Assembly (NCBI RefSeq): GCF_002754475.1
Contig: NZ_PEFL01000001.1
Location: forward strand, 682,001 to 746,000
Direction of reading: 5' to 3'
From: Comamonas sp. 26
GTDB taxonomy: Bacteria > Pseudomonadota > Gammaproteobacteria > Burkholderiales > Burkholderiaceae_C
DNA: 64,000 nucleotides
The notes under the pieces were generated by a model. That model saw nothing but the letters and a program-made list of their open reading frames with translations, was not told the origin of the DNA and did not search any database. Position 1 is the stretch's first letter, and each line of letters starts with the position of its first letter. Shown here one piece after another: positions 41,931 to 50,841 of the stretch. The position numbers were made by a program, and so were the translations under genes.

Positions 41931-41959
41931 TTGGGAAGTCTCAGTTATTGATGTATAAT
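41931..41959 (+). promoter_or_regulatory. Promoter of tRNA-Arg copy 2
   Basis: TTGGGA (41931-41936) and TATAAT (41954-41959) lie 17 bp apart, 10 bp before the tRNA. The -10 is a perfect sigma-70 match. For copy 3, TACAAT (42184-42189) is at the same place but without a clear -35. Confidence 0.75.
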
Positions 41960-41969
41960 TCGAGGCTTA

Positions 41970-42046
41970 GCGGCTGTAGCTCAGCTGGATAGAGTACTTG
42001 GCTACGAACCAAGGGGTCGTGGGTTCGATTCCTGCCAGCCGCACCA
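41970..42046 (+). tRNA. tRNA-Arg (anticodon ACG), copy 2
   Basis: Identical over 77 nt to the copy at 25625, with encoded CCA at 42044-42046 and its own promoter and terminator. This and copy 3 make a close tandem pair about 16 kb from copy 1. Confidence 0.97.
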
Positions 42047-42052
42047 AACGAC

Positions 42053-42085
42053 AAGCCTCAGAACTGAAAAGTTCTGAGGCTTTTT
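42053..42085 (+). terminator. Terminator after tRNA-Arg copy 2
   Basis: AAGCCTCAGAAC (42053-42064) pairs with GTTCTGAGGCTT (42071-42082), followed by TTT. Confidence 0.9.
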
Positions 42086-42198
42086 CGTTTGTTCACTACG
42101 TTGAAGGTGCTGGCCTGTTTGCCAAGCTGGACCACGAATCTGAAAAAAATGCGGGTTTTCACTGATGGGTCTGAAAAATCGCATACAATCGTGGCTTA

Positions 42199-42275
42199 GC
42201 GGCTGTAGCTCAGCTGGATAGAGTACTTGGCTACGAACCAAGGGGTCGTGGGTTCGATTCCTGCCAGCCGCACCA
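42199..42275 (+). tRNA. tRNA-Arg (anticodon ACG), copy 3
   Basis: Identical over 77 nt to copies 1 and 2; CCA at 42273-42275. The flanks differ upstream but share the terminator with copy 2, so a duplication of tRNA plus terminator is likely. Confidence 0.97.
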
Positions 42276-42281
42276 TACGAC

Positions 42282-42315
42282 AAGCCTCAGAACTGAAAAG
42301 TTCTGAGGCTTTTTC
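42282..42315 (+). terminator. Terminator after tRNA-Arg copy 3
   Basis: AAGCCTCAGAAC (42282-42293) and GTTCTGAGGCTT (42300-42311) form the same hairpin as after copy 2, followed by TTT. Confidence 0.9.
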
Positions 42316-42376
42316 GTTTCTGAATGGATGGAGCACTGGATTACGCTGCACCTGATCTGTGTGAAGATTGCTGCCT

Positions 42377-42943
42377 ATGAGCAAGGCTTTCACAAAAGAA
42401 TCAGATGGCGACGACGATGATGACGTCGGTGGTCTGCCGCCATTGCCCGCTGGCGGCAAAAATTACATCACTCCCCAAGGCTATCAGCGTCTCAAGACGG
42501 AACTGCTTGATCTGATCGACAGCGAGCGGCCCAAGATCGTGGAAATCGTGCACTGGGCGGCCAGCAACGGAGATCGCTCTGAAAACGGCGACTACCTTTA
42601 TGGCAAAAAACGCCTGCGCGAGATTGATCGCCGTATTCGCTTTCTGACCAAGCGCCTGGAAATTGCCGAGGTGGTGGACCCTGCCGTGCATGCGGGCAGC
42701 GATCAGGTCTTTTTTGGCGCGACGGTGACCTATGTGGATGACGAGGGGATCGAGCGCACGATCACCATCCTGGGCATTGATGAGGCGGAGAGTGCCAAGA
42801 ATCAGGTCAGCTGGATTGCGCCAGTCTCCCGTGCATTGCTCAAGTCACGTGTGGGCGATGAGGTCGCTTTGCCCACGCCAGCAGGTGTGCGAATGCTGGA
42901 AGTGCTGGAGGTGAGCTACCCGGAGCCTGTCGACAAGTCCTGA
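42377..42943 (+). CDS. greB: Transcription elongation factor GreB
   Basis: From ATG 42377 the 188-residue protein has the Gre layout: an acidic head (DGDDDDDVGG), a coiled-coil finger with KNYITPQGYQRLKTELLDLI and AASNGDRSENGDYLYGKKRL (the tip acidic residues D and E), and a C-terminal FKBP-like domain (VFFGATVTYVDDEGIERTIT). GreB helps stalled RNA polymerase cleave backtracked RNA. The GDRSENGDYLYGKK block is typical for GreB rather than GreA. An acidic N-terminal extension is longer than in E. coli. Confidence 0.92.
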   Translation: MSKAFTKESDGDDDDDVGGLPPLPAGGKNYITPQGYQRLKTELLDLIDSERPKIVEIVHWAASNGDRSENGDYLYGKKRLREIDRRIRFLTKRLEIAEVVDPAVHAGSDQVFFGATVTYVDDEGIERTITILGIDEAESAKNQVSWIAPVSRALLKSRVGDEVALPTPAGVRMLEVLEVSYPEPVDKS

Positions 42944-42956
42944 GTGAACATGCAGC

Positions 42957-42995
42957 AAAAAGCGCCGCTTCTGGACGAAGCGGCGCTTTTATTTT
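42957..42995 (+). terminator. Terminator after greB
   Basis: AAAAGCGCCGCTTC (near 42957-42971) pairs with GAAGCGGCGCTTTT (42977-42990), followed by ATTTT. Confidence 0.85.
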
Positions 42996-43011
42996 GTGAG
43001 CTGCTTGCGCT

Positions 43012-43061
43012 TGATATTCATAGACTTCAGGTATTTTTATTCTTGAACTCTATGAATATCA
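43012..43061. repeat. Long imperfect hairpin between greB and the transglycosylase
   Basis: TGATATTCATAGACTTCA (43012-43029) and TGAACTCTATGAATATCA (43044-43061) are inverted 18-mers with one mismatch and a 14-nt loop. GCTGCTTGCGCTT before and GTAGTAGCTAT after it resemble the ends of the dispersed repeat, so it may be a variant copy. Confidence 0.5.
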
Positions 43062-43087
43062 GGTGGTAGTAGCTATCTTTTTAAAAT

Positions 43088-44422
43088 CTAGTTGTTCGCC
43101 TGCAAGCGTTGCAGCAGTTCAAGCGTTGGGTAGCCATCAGCCACCAGACCTTGGCTTTGCTGGTACTGGCGAAGACCTGCTCTTGTAGCGGGCCCCATCA
43201 CTCCATCCGCCGAGCCGGTGGCAAAGCCGCGCTGGGTGAGGGCCGTTTGCATGGCTTTGGTTTGCTCGCGCGTCAGTGCGCTCAGGTCGCGGGGCCACTC
43301 GGCAACAACGCCGCCATTGCCAGCCAGTTGTGATGACAGCAGGCTGATGCCCAGCGCATAGTTGGTGGAGTTGTTGTAGCGCAGGATGGCGCGGAAGTTG
43401 CTGCCGACCATGAAGGCCGGGCCGCGAGCGCCCGCGGGGGCGATGATGCTGGCACCTGCCATGGCTGGCAGGGGCTGACCGTTCATGCCTTGCACGCCCT
43501 CGGCAGACCAGGCGCTGCTGTTCTGGCGAATGGAAAGCTCGGTTCGTGCGTAATCAAAATGGGCGGGCAGGCGCACTTCTGCGCCCCAGGGCTCGTTCGC
43601 GGTCCAGCCTGAGCTGGCCAAGTAGTTGGCGGTGGAGGCGGCTACGTCTGCCATGGAGCCCCAGATATCGCGGCGGCCATCGCCATCAGCATCGACGGCG
43701 TATTGTAGAAATACCGAGGGCAGAAACTGCGTGTTGCCCATGGCACCAGCCCACGACCCGATCATGTGGGCGGCATCAATATCGCCGTTGTCGATGATGC
43801 GCAGCGCGGCAATCAGCTCTTTTTGCGCCCACTCGGCGCGGCGGCCATCAAAGGCGAGGGTGGCGAGTGCATCCACCGCCGAGAAGCTGCCAAAGTTGCT
43901 GCCGTAATTGCTTTCCATGCCCCAGATGGCGGTGATGACCTGAGCCGGCACGCCGTAGCGCTGGCTTGCTGCTTGCAGCGCAGATGCATATTCCTGCATC
44001 TTGAGCTTGCCGGTCTTGATGCGCTGTGCGGACACGGCGCTATCCAGGTATTGCCAGGGCGTGCGCGTGAATTCAGGCTGCGACCGATCCAGCTTGATGA
44101 TGCTGGGTTGCAACTTGGCGCTGGCCAGAGCGCTGCGCAGCGTGCGCTCTGAGATGCCAGCGGCGCTTGCGCGCGGAGCAAACTCTTGCTTCCAGTGCGC
44201 GAAACTGCTGGCTTGGATGGGGCTTTCTGCCTGCGTTTCGTTTTCGATCGTGGTGTTGCTACTGCTGTTGTTGTTACCGCTGCTTTGCGCTGCTGCAGGA
44301 GCAGGCTTGGGCGTGGCTTGGGGCTCAGGCCGGGTAGCACAGCCTGAAAGCATGGCTGCGGCGACAGTGGCTGCCAGCAGGTGTGGACGAGCGCGGAAGA
44401 GCGAGTAGGCAGTGTGGGGCAT
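43088..44422 (-). CDS. Lytic murein transglycosylase (MltB family) with peptidoglycan-binding domain
   Basis: The start at ATG 44422 gives 444 residues with a lipoprotein signal (LAATVAAAMLSGC, cysteine at 28). The SLT/MltB domain carries the catalytic Glu at about 170 in IWGMESNYGSNFGSF, with later blocks SWAGAMGNTQFLPSVFLQYA and DGDGRRDIWGSMADVAASTA. The C terminus is a peptidoglycan-binding type 1 domain (TGSADGVMGPATRAGLRQYQ). It cuts murein glycan chains at the inner face of the outer membrane. Upstream in-frame codons to 44524 are not needed. Confidence 0.9.
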   Translation of the reverse strand: MPHTAYSLFRARPHLLAATVAAAMLSGCATRPEPQATPKPAPAAAQSSGNNNSSSNTTIENETQAESPIQASSFAHWKQEFAPRASAAGISERTLRSALASAKLQPSIIKLDRSQPEFTRTPWQYLDSAVSAQRIKTGKLKMQEYASALQAASQRYGVPAQVITAIWGMESNYGSNFGSFSAVDALATLAFDGRRAEWAQKELIAALRIIDNGDIDAAHMIGSWAGAMGNTQFLPSVFLQYAVDADGDGRRDIWGSMADVAASTANYLASSGWTANEPWGAEVRLPAHFDYARTELSIRQNSSAWSAEGVQGMNGQPLPAMAGASIIAPAGARGPAFMVGSNFRAILRYNNSTNYALGISLLSSQLAGNGGVVAEWPRDLSALTREQTKAMQTALTQRGFATGSADGVMGPATRAGLRQYQQSQGLVADGYPTLELLQRLQANN

Positions 44423-44510
44423 GAAGGTGATTGTCACCTGCTGCCGGGCTTGAGAGTCGCTTGGCAGCAGTGATCGAGGTCGCAGAATGCAACAAAATCT
44501 TTCACCCATG

Positions 44511-44534
44511 AAAAAGGCCGCCAACGGCGGCCTG
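44511..44534 (-). terminator. Terminator after spoT
   Basis: AGGCCGCC (44516-44523) pairs with GGCGGCCT (44527-44534) and is followed by T on the minus strand. Confidence 0.85.
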
Positions 44535-44557
44535 GTGCTGGATTTATGCTATCCGTA

Positions 44558-46813
44558 TCAGGCGATGATGCGGCTGGCGCGAATCACCGAATGCAGGCGG
44601 CGCAGATTGCGCAGCGCATTTTCAAGCTGCACATTGTTTTGTACCGAGATGATGAAGCGCAGATCGGTGGTGCCCACAGCGACCTCATCCGTCATTTCAA
44701 CGCGCACGATATCGGCTTCGGCATTGGCCAGCTCGGCCGCAACGCGGGCCAGAACGCCCTTGTTGTTTTGAACGGTGACAACAATGCCTGCTTCAAATGC
44801 GCGGGTGATGTCTTCCGCCCAGTCCACAGAGATGAAGCGGTCAACATCTTTTTCGCGCAGCTTGATGGCGTTATGGCAGTGGGCATGGTGCACAACCAGA
44901 CCTTGGCCGCCGAGATAGCCCAGAATAGGGTCGCCGGGCACGGGGCGGCAGCAGTGCGAGTAGTGAACTGAGCTGCTCTCGTCGCCATTGAGGGTGACGG
45001 CACCCTGGAAGGGGCGGTTGTCGGTGTTGAAGCGCTCTTGCGTGATCAGCAATGCATCGGGGCGCACGCCCTGCTTGGTCATGAAGGAGGTCATGCGCGC
45101 AGCAACCAGAGAGGCGATGCGTCGACCCATGCCGATATCGACCAGCAACTCTGCTGGCGTGCGGTTGCCGGTGATGCGCAAAATCTCGTCCCAGACGCCT
45201 TTGTTGGCTTCATCTTGGGCGGGAACGCTGTCAATACCTTCGGAGCGCAGAGCCTGGGCCAGCAAGGTATCGCCCAGCTGCCCGGCTTCGGATTGCGCGG
45301 AGTTCTTGAGGAAAGAGCGAATTTTGGAGCGCGCACGCCCAGTCTTCACAAAGCTCAGCCATGCCGGGTTGGGCGTCGCCGTTTCAGAAGTGATGATCTG
45401 CACCACGTCGCCGCTCTTGAGTTCGGTGCGCAGCGGCACTTCTTCGTCATTGATTTTTGCGGCAATGGTGCGGTTGCCAATCTTGCTGTGAATGGCATAG
45501 GCAAAGTCCACCACAGTTGCACCGCGCGGCATGGCCATGATCTCGCTCTTGGGCGTGAACACGTAAACGGCGTCGGGGAAGAGGTCAACCTTGACGTGAT
45601 CCCAGAATTCGGTGGCGTCACGGGTGTCGTTCTGAATATCGAGCAGCGATTGCAGCCACTGCGTGGACAGGTGTTCGGAGTCGTGGCCTTTCTGGGCTTT
45701 GTAAAGCCAGTGAGCGGCAACGCCAGCCTCGGCCACTATGTTCATCTCTTCCGTACGCAGCTGAAACTCGATATTGACGCTGGAAGGGCCGACCAGCGTG
45801 GTGTGTAGCGACTGGTAGCCATTGCTCTTGGCGATGGCGATGTAGTCCTTGAAGCGGCCCGGCATGGGCTTGTACTTCTGATGCAGCACTCCAAGGGCGG
45901 TGTAGCAGTCCAGCGTTTTGGGGACGATGACGCGAAAGCCGTAAATGTCGGTGACCTTGGCAAAGCTCAGCTGGTTTTTGAGCATGCGCAGGTACAGCGA
46001 GTACAGCGTGCTTTCACGGCCCAGTAAACGGACTGGCAGGCCTTGCGCGCCAAAGGCGGTGTTGACTTCGTCCTGCACGCGCTGGACCAGATCACGGCGG
46101 CGCGTGCGTGAGCGGGCGATGGCTTTTTCCAGCGTCGCATAGCGCCAGGGGTGCAGATGCTTGAAAGACAAGTCTTGTAGCTCGCGATAGGTCTGGTTCA
46201 GACCCAGGCGATGCGCGATGGGCGCGTAGATTTCCAGCGTCTCGGAAGAAATGCGGCCCCACTTGCTGCGCGGCATGTCGCTCATGGTGCGCATATTGTG
46301 GGTGCGGTCTGCCAGCTTGATGAGGATGACACGCACGTCGCGGGCCATGGCCAGCAGCATCTTGCGGAAGGACTCGGCCTGGTTTTCTTCGCGGGTGTTG
46401 AACTGCAGCTTGTCCAGCTTGGTCAGCCCATCGACCAGTTCGGCCACATCTTCGCCAAAGCGCTCATTCAGATCGTCTTTGGTAATGCCGCAGTCTTCCA
46501 TGGAGTCATGGAGCAGTGCCGCCATCAGGGCGGGGGCATCGAGTTTCCAGTTGGCGCAGATACCCGTGACCGCGATGGGGTGGGTGATGTAAGGGTCTCC
46601 ACTGCTGCGCCATTGGTCAGTATGTGCCTTGTCGGCAAAGATGTAGGCCTGACGTACCCGCTCTGCGCTGTCGGCATCCAGATAGCCTAGATGCTCCATC
46701 AAACCTTCAAAAGCAGCAGCAGACACGCGCGCAGCTTGCTCGGCAGACATGCGCAAAGGCTTGGCTGGTGCCGTAGAGGAGGGAGCTATCGTCGAATTCT
46801 GGGCCGCTGTCAT
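44558..46813 (-). CDS. spoT: Bifunctional (p)ppGpp synthetase/hydrolase (SpoT/Rel)
   Basis: From ATG 46813 the protein has 751 residues. The order is an HD hydrolase domain (H64 in DKAHTDQWR, H102-D103 in ALLHDSMED, and LADRTHNMRT), a synthetase domain (ITDIYGFRVIVP-like TDIYGFRVIVPKTLDCYTAL, then SNGYQSLHTT), a TGS domain (VYVFTPKSEIMAMPRGATVV) and a C-terminal ACT domain (IVVTVQNNKGVLARVAAELA). It makes and destroys (p)ppGpp in the stringent response. Both active sites look complete. It follows rpoZ with a terminator between, so it may have its own promoter. Confidence 0.95.
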   Translation of the reverse strand: MTAAQNSTIAPSSTAPAKPLRMSAEQAARVSAAAFEGLMEHLGYLDADSAERVRQAYIFADKAHTDQWRSSGDPYITHPIAVTGICANWKLDAPALMAALLHDSMEDCGITKDDLNERFGEDVAELVDGLTKLDKLQFNTREENQAESFRKMLLAMARDVRVILIKLADRTHNMRTMSDMPRSKWGRISSETLEIYAPIAHRLGLNQTYRELQDLSFKHLHPWRYATLEKAIARSRTRRRDLVQRVQDEVNTAFGAQGLPVRLLGRESTLYSLYLRMLKNQLSFAKVTDIYGFRVIVPKTLDCYTALGVLHQKYKPMPGRFKDYIAIAKSNGYQSLHTTLVGPSSVNIEFQLRTEEMNIVAEAGVAAHWLYKAQKGHDSEHLSTQWLQSLLDIQNDTRDATEFWDHVKVDLFPDAVYVFTPKSEIMAMPRGATVVDFAYAIHSKIGNRTIAAKINDEEVPLRTELKSGDVVQIITSETATPNPAWLSFVKTGRARSKIRSFLKNSAQSEAGQLGDTLLAQALRSEGIDSVPAQDEANKGVWDEILRITGNRTPAELLVDIGMGRRIASLVAARMTSFMTKQGVRPDALLITQERFNTDNRPFQGAVTLNGDESSSVHYSHCCRPVPGDPILGYLGGQGLVVHHAHCHNAIKLREKDVDRFISVDWAEDITRAFEAGIVVTVQNNKGVLARVAAELANAEADIVRVEMTDEVAVGTTDLRFIISVQNNVQLENALRNLRRLHSVIRASRIIA

Positions 46814-46859
46814 ATTGCTTAAATGTAGCTTGCAAGTGCAGCACTCAATCTTATAGACA

Positions 46860-46885
46860 CAAAAAAGCACCGACGAGCGGTGCTT
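46860..46885 (-). terminator. Terminator after rpoZ
   Basis: AAGCACCG (46865-46872) pairs with CGGTGCTT (46878-46885), followed by T on the minus strand. It divides rpoZ from spoT. Confidence 0.85.
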
Positions 46886-46917
46886 AATTGTGAATTGTGG
46901 TGCTGCATTGCAACAGC

Positions 46918-47121
46918 TTAGCTTGGCACCTTCTTCAGCATTTCCAGGCCAACCTTACCTTCTGCGATTTCGCGCAGAGCAGTAACGCCAGCTTTGTTCT
47001 TGGCTTCAACTTTGGGCGTGTGGCCTTGGTTGAGCATGCGGGCGCGGTAAGTAGCGGCCAAAACGAGCTGGAAGCGGTTGGGGATTTGCTCCAGGCTATC
47101 TTCAACAGTAATGCGTGCCAT
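46918..47121 (-). CDS. rpoZ: RNA polymerase omega subunit
   Basis: The 67-residue protein ([20 protein letters not shown], then [14 protein letters not shown]) is the omega subunit, which helps assemble the beta' subunit and takes part in (p)ppGpp binding. It follows gmk by 18 bp in the same direction. The short length equals that of other betaproteobacterial omega subunits. Confidence 0.96.
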   Translation of the reverse strand: MARITVEDSLEQIPNRFQLVLAATYRARMLNQGHTPKVEAKNKAGVTALREIAEGKVGLEMLKKVPS

Positions 47122-47139
47122 CAGGTACTCCGGGAACGG

Positions 47140-47769
47140 TCAGTTAGATTCAGGGATGTTGAGCGACTCGAAGGTCTCGGCGCGAAGGCGCCGCTGGGCC
47201 GCATATTTGAGGCGTTGCGCGTGGATGATCGCTTTCAGATCAAAGAGCGCACTCTCAAACAGTTCGTTGATTATAACGAAGTCAAATTTGGCAACTTGCG
47301 CCATTTCCTCTTCGGCATTTCTCAGGCGCAGTTCGATCACTTCGGGAGCGTCTTCACCACGGTTTTCAAGGCGTGCGCGCAACTCATCCCAGCTGGGGGG
47401 CAAGATGAAGATCAAAACGGCATTGGGAAATGCGTTCTTGACCTGTAGTGCGCCCTGGTAGTCGATTTCGAGCAGCACATCGGTGCCGACCTGAATGCGT
47501 TCTTCCAGAGACTTCTTGGCCGTGCCATAGCGGCGGCTGTGCACATTGGCCCATTCGACGAAGCCGTTGTTGGCGGCCATGGCGTCAAATTCAGCGTCAG
47601 AGACGAAGTAGTACTCGCGACCGTGCTTTTCCTGGCCACGCGGAGCACGCGTGGTGTGGGAGACGGAAGGGTAGACGCGCGCATCGAATTCACGCAGCGC
47701 GCGTACCAGAGAGGATTTGCCAGCGCCGCTGGGGGCCGACACGACAAATAGATTTCCGGGATGTTCCAT
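47140..47769 (-). CDS. gmk: Guanylate kinase
   Basis: Chosen start MEHPGN at 47769 (209 residues); an in-frame ATG at 47793 is also possible. The P-loop is [11 protein letters not shown], followed by the GMP-binding block [20 protein letters not shown] and [15 protein letters not shown]. It converts GMP to GDP with ATP. It lies between yicC and rpoZ, the common order in proteobacteria. Confidence 0.95.
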   Translation of the reverse strand: MEHPGNLFVVSAPSGAGKSSLVRALREFDARVYPSVSHTTRAPRGQEKHGREYYFVSDAEFDAMAANNGFVEWANVHSRRYGTAKKSLEERIQVGTDVLLEIDYQGALQVKNAFPNAVLIFILPPSWDELRARLENRGEDAPEVIELRLRNAEEEMAQVAKFDFVIINELFESALFDLKAIIHAQRLKYAAQRRLRAETFESLNIPESN

Positions 47770-47831
47770 GGTTTGGGGCATGACTTGGGGCATGAATTTC
47801 GGCGTATAGGGTGGATACGCTCAGGGATTGC

Positions 47832-48740
47832 TTACTCGATGTTCTGCACTTGTTCGCGCATTTGCTCGATCAGCACCTTCATGTCCACGCTGATGCGGGT
47901 CAGCTCCAGCGTGGCAGATTTGGAGCCCAGCGTATTGGCTTCGCGGTGGAGTTCCTGAATCAGGAAGTCCAGACGCTTGCCAATCTCGCCACCTTTTTTC
48001 AGCAGACGTTCTATCTCATCCAGGTGCGAACCCAGGCGCGTCACTTCTTCGGCTACGTCGATGCGGATGGCAAAGGCAGTGGCTTCAGATAGGGCGCGGT
48101 CCTGAGCGGCTTCAGGTGCGACAGCACCATCGCCCAGAGCCATGGCATCTTTCCAGCGCTCCAGAAACTTCTGGCGCTGTTGCTCAACCAGCAGGGGCAC
48201 CAGCGGCACGGCTGTTTTGGCCAGTTCGCTCAATTGCTTGATATGCCCGAGCAGCATGCTTGCAAGACGCTCACCTTCGCGGGCACGGGCGGCCAGCAGA
48301 TCGGTGATGGCTTGTTCTGCCAGTGGAGGGACGATTTCGTTCCAGTCCGTGGAAGCCGTGCTGGTGCCGCTGCAAAGGCGCAGCACATCGGCAACGGAGA
48401 GATCTCGCGCCTTGGGCAGCCAGGCCTGAATGGAGTCCTGCAGGGTTACCAGTCGCTGCAACTGAGCTGCAGCAGGGATGGACAGGGATTGGTTGTTGGA
48501 GACGTCGATGGCGGCGCGCACTTCCACCTTGCCGCGCTTGAGCCGCGCGGTAAGCAAGGTGCGCAGGGCCGGTTCAAGGGCGCGCAGTTCGTCGGGAAGG
48601 CGGAAGGACAAATCCAGAAAGCGACTGTTGACCGCTCGGATCTCAAGGCCCAGGCGACTATTGGACTGGGACTCTTGACCACCCTCAACGGATGCGCTGT
48701 GCTGTGCACTAGCGTATCCGGTCATGCTGTAAACTGGCAT
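47832..48740 (-). CDS. yicC: YicC-family endoribonuclease-like protein
   Basis: MPVYSMTGYA at 48740 gives 302 residues. The start SMTGYAS, the block EIRAVNSRFLDLSFRLPDEL and the C terminus DFLIQELHREANTLGSKSAT are the family signatures (YicC-N and DUF1732). In E. coli YicC helps degrade small RNAs. The C-terminal HREANT-like block holds conserved His and Glu that may be catalytic. It is upstream of gmk. Confidence 0.92.
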   Translation of the reverse strand: MPVYSMTGYASAQHSASVEGGQESQSNSRLGLEIRAVNSRFLDLSFRLPDELRALEPALRTLLTARLKRGKVEVRAAIDVSNNQSLSIPAAAQLQRLVTLQDSIQAWLPKARDLSVADVLRLCSGTSTASTDWNEIVPPLAEQAITDLLAARAREGERLASMLLGHIKQLSELAKTAVPLVPLLVEQQRQKFLERWKDAMALGDGAVAPEAAQDRALSEATAFAIRIDVAEEVTRLGSHLDEIERLLKKGGEIGKRLDFLIQELHREANTLGSKSATLELTRISVDMKVLIEQMREQVQNIE

Positions 48741-48814
48741 TGGACTTTTGATGGATGCTTGCAATTACCCGATTATCCGGGTTTCGAATCATCCTTGAGG
48801 TTTACCGGTAAAAA

Positions 48815-49849
48815 ATGTCTACAAAAACCAAGCCAGCCTCTTTACCGTCAGGCAGCACAATAGGCGGTTATCGGGTGGTGCGCAGGATTTCTTCGGGGGG
48901 GTTCGGGATTGTTTACTTGGCTCTGGATGCAGATGGCCAGCAAGTTGCAATCAAGGAATACCTGCCGGCCTCGCTCGCCACGCGTGCAGTCAATGAGCTT
49001 CAGCCGGTTGTTGCGCCAGAAAAGTTGTCCCTGTATCGCCTCGGGCTCAAGAGCTTTTTTGAGGAAGGGCGTTCGCTGGCCCAGATTTCGCACGCCTCCG
49101 TGGTGAGCGTGTTGAATTTTTTCCGCGAAAACGAAACCGTCTATATGGTGATGAATTATCTGGAAGGTGCCACCCTTCAGGAATTCATTGTCACGGCGCG
49201 CGAGCTCAAAGCCGACAAGGTGTTCAGAGAGTCGACCATTCGCTCTTTGTTTGATGAAGTGCTGCGCGGCTTGCGCATCGTGCACCAGCACAAGATGCTG
49301 CACCTGGACATCAAGCCTGCGAATATCTTCATCACCAATGACGACAAGGCCGTGATGATCGACTTTGGCGCAGCGCGTGAAGTGCTATCCAAGGAAGGCA
49401 ACTTTATTCGCCCCATGTACACGCCCGGCTTTGCAGCACCCGAGATGTATCGCCGCGATTCACAACTGGGCCCGTGGACAGACATCTACGCCATTGGTGC
49501 CTGTATTTACGCGTGCATGCAGGGCATTCCCCCGAATGAAGCACCGCAGCGCCAGGACAAGGACCGTCTGGCTCTGGCCCTGAACAAGCTGCGTGGCGTG
49601 TACTCGGACAATCTGATTGAGGTGGTGGAGTGGTGTATGGCCATGGACCCGCTCTCGCGTCCGCAGTCGGTGTTTGCGCTGCAAAAAGAGCTGAGCCGCG
49701 AGGGCGAGCGCCGCTACACCAAGCTCAGCGTGCAAGAGCGCATGCGCATGCAGTTTGACAACATGGTGCACGACGCCAAGAAGAATTTGCAGAAGATTGG
49801 GAGCTCCGATCGCGGAGCGGGGGCAGACAACAGCAATCGCAAACCATGA
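48815..49849 (+). CDS. Serine/threonine protein kinase
   Basis: The 344-residue protein has a complete kinase domain: Gly loop ISSGGFGIVY, Lys47 (VAIKEY), catalytic loop HLDIKPANIF (D165, K167, N170; HLD instead of HRD), DFG at 183-185, and TPGFAAPEMY. There is no membrane segment or sensor domain. It overlaps a PP2C phosphatase gene by 4 bp, so kinase and phosphatase are co-expressed. Such pairs accompany type VI secretion in other bacteria, but no T6SS gene is here. Targets are unknown. Confidence 0.9.
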   Translation: MSTKTKPASLPSGSTIGGYRVVRRISSGGFGIVYLALDADGQQVAIKEYLPASLATRAVNELQPVVAPEKLSLYRLGLKSFFEEGRSLAQISHASVVSVLNFFRENETVYMVMNYLEGATLQEFIVTARELKADKVFRESTIRSLFDEVLRGLRIVHQHKMLHLDIKPANIFITNDDKAVMIDFGAAREVLSKEGNFIRPMYTPGFAAPEMYRRDSQLGPWTDIYAIGACIYACMQGIPPNEAPQRQDKDRLALALNKLRGVYSDNLIEVVEWCMAMDPLSRPQSVFALQKELSREGERRYTKLSVQERMRMQFDNMVHDAKKNLQKIGSSDRGAGADNSNRKP

Positions 49850-50751
49850 AATTTTCCGTATTTCAGCTCAGTCGCCGCGGGGGCCGTGCGCTCAATGAAG
49901 ATCGCATGGGCTACTGCTATACGAGAGAAGCGGCTTTGTTTGTGCTGGCTGACGGCATGGGTGGGCATCCGGATGGCGAGATCGCTGCGCAGATTGCACT
50001 GCAGGTGGTTTCGCTGCACTTTCAGCAAAAAGCCAAGCCTTTGCTGGTTGACCCCAGGCTTTTTCTGGAGGAGGCTTTGCTGCTGGCCCATCGGCAGATT
50101 CTGCGTTATGCCGGTGCCAAGGGCATGATGGATACACCGCGCACCACGCTGGTCGCGGCCGTGTTGCAAGAAGGCAGGATCACTTGGATTCACTGCGGTG
50201 ATTCGCGCCTGTACTGGGCGCGCGATGGGCAATTGGTCGAGCGCACGCGCGACCATTCCTACAGCGAGATGCGCAAGGTCTCGGGTGTGCTCACGCCGGC
50301 CAATCGCAATGTGTTGTTCACCTGTCTGGGCTCGCCCTCCAAGCCTATTTTTGATGTGAGCGAGACCAAACGACTCGAAGAGGGTGATCAGGTCATGCTG
50401 TGCTCTGACGGGCTCTGGAGCAGTCTTTCCAATTCGGAAATTCTCCAGCTTATGCATGGCAAGGCCGTGGCACATTTTGTGCCCATGCTGGTCGATACAG
50501 CGCTCAAGCGCGCTGGCGACAGTAGTGACAATGTCACCGTGCTGGCACTGGTATGGGAAACGCCCAATAATTTCGAGCCGTCCTCTATCTCCACGCTGGA
50601 AATGGAGGATCAGGGCTTCGAGTCCACGATACAGGCCGGGCCGATCGATGAGAGCGAGGATGAGCTGGACGACGAGGCCATCGAGCGATCGATTGCCGAA
50701 ATCAACGAAGCCATACGCCGCTCGGCAGAGCGCCAAAAAGCCAAGACCTGA
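49846..50751 (+). CDS. PP2C-type protein phosphatase
   Basis: The 301-residue protein opens with NEDRMGY (D19) and LADGMGGHPDGEIAA (D36), both metal ligands, then HCGDSRLYW, CSDGLWSSL and DNVTVLALVW, which together are the PP2C active site. The C-terminal 70 residues are acidic. ATGA overlaps the kinase stop, so translation is coupled. It should reverse the action of the kinase. Confidence 0.9.
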   Translation: MKFSVFQLSRRGGRALNEDRMGYCYTREAALFVLADGMGGHPDGEIAAQIALQVVSLHFQQKAKPLLVDPRLFLEEALLLAHRQILRYAGAKGMMDTPRTTLVAAVLQEGRITWIHCGDSRLYWARDGQLVERTRDHSYSEMRKVSGVLTPANRNVLFTCLGSPSKPIFDVSETKRLEEGDQVMLCSDGLWSSLSNSEILQLMHGKAVAHFVPMLVDTALKRAGDSSDNVTVLALVWETPNNFEPSSISTLEMEDQGFESTIQAGPIDESEDELDDEAIERSIAEINEAIRRSAERQKAKT

Positions 50752-50759
50752 ATGGGAAT

Positions 50760-50777
50760 GCCCGCAGTGTCGGGCTT
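50760..50777 (+). terminator. Terminator after the PP2C gene
   Basis: GCCCG (50760-50764) and CGGGC (50771-50775) form a short hairpin followed by TTT, close after the stop. Weak. Confidence 0.45.
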
Positions 50778-50790
50778 TGGCTTACTACTG

Positions 50791-50827
50791 AATCAATAGC
50801 TGATTGCACAAGCGCTACAAGCGTTTG
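50791..50827. repeat. Short interspersed repeat, copy 3
   Basis: AATCAATAGCTGATTGCACA then AGCGCTACAAGCGTTTG resembles the dispersed element (TAGCT, spacer, AAGCGCT and GCGTTT). It ends 14 bp before rdgB. Confidence 0.45.
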
Positions 50828-50841
50828 TCTGGATTTTTATC

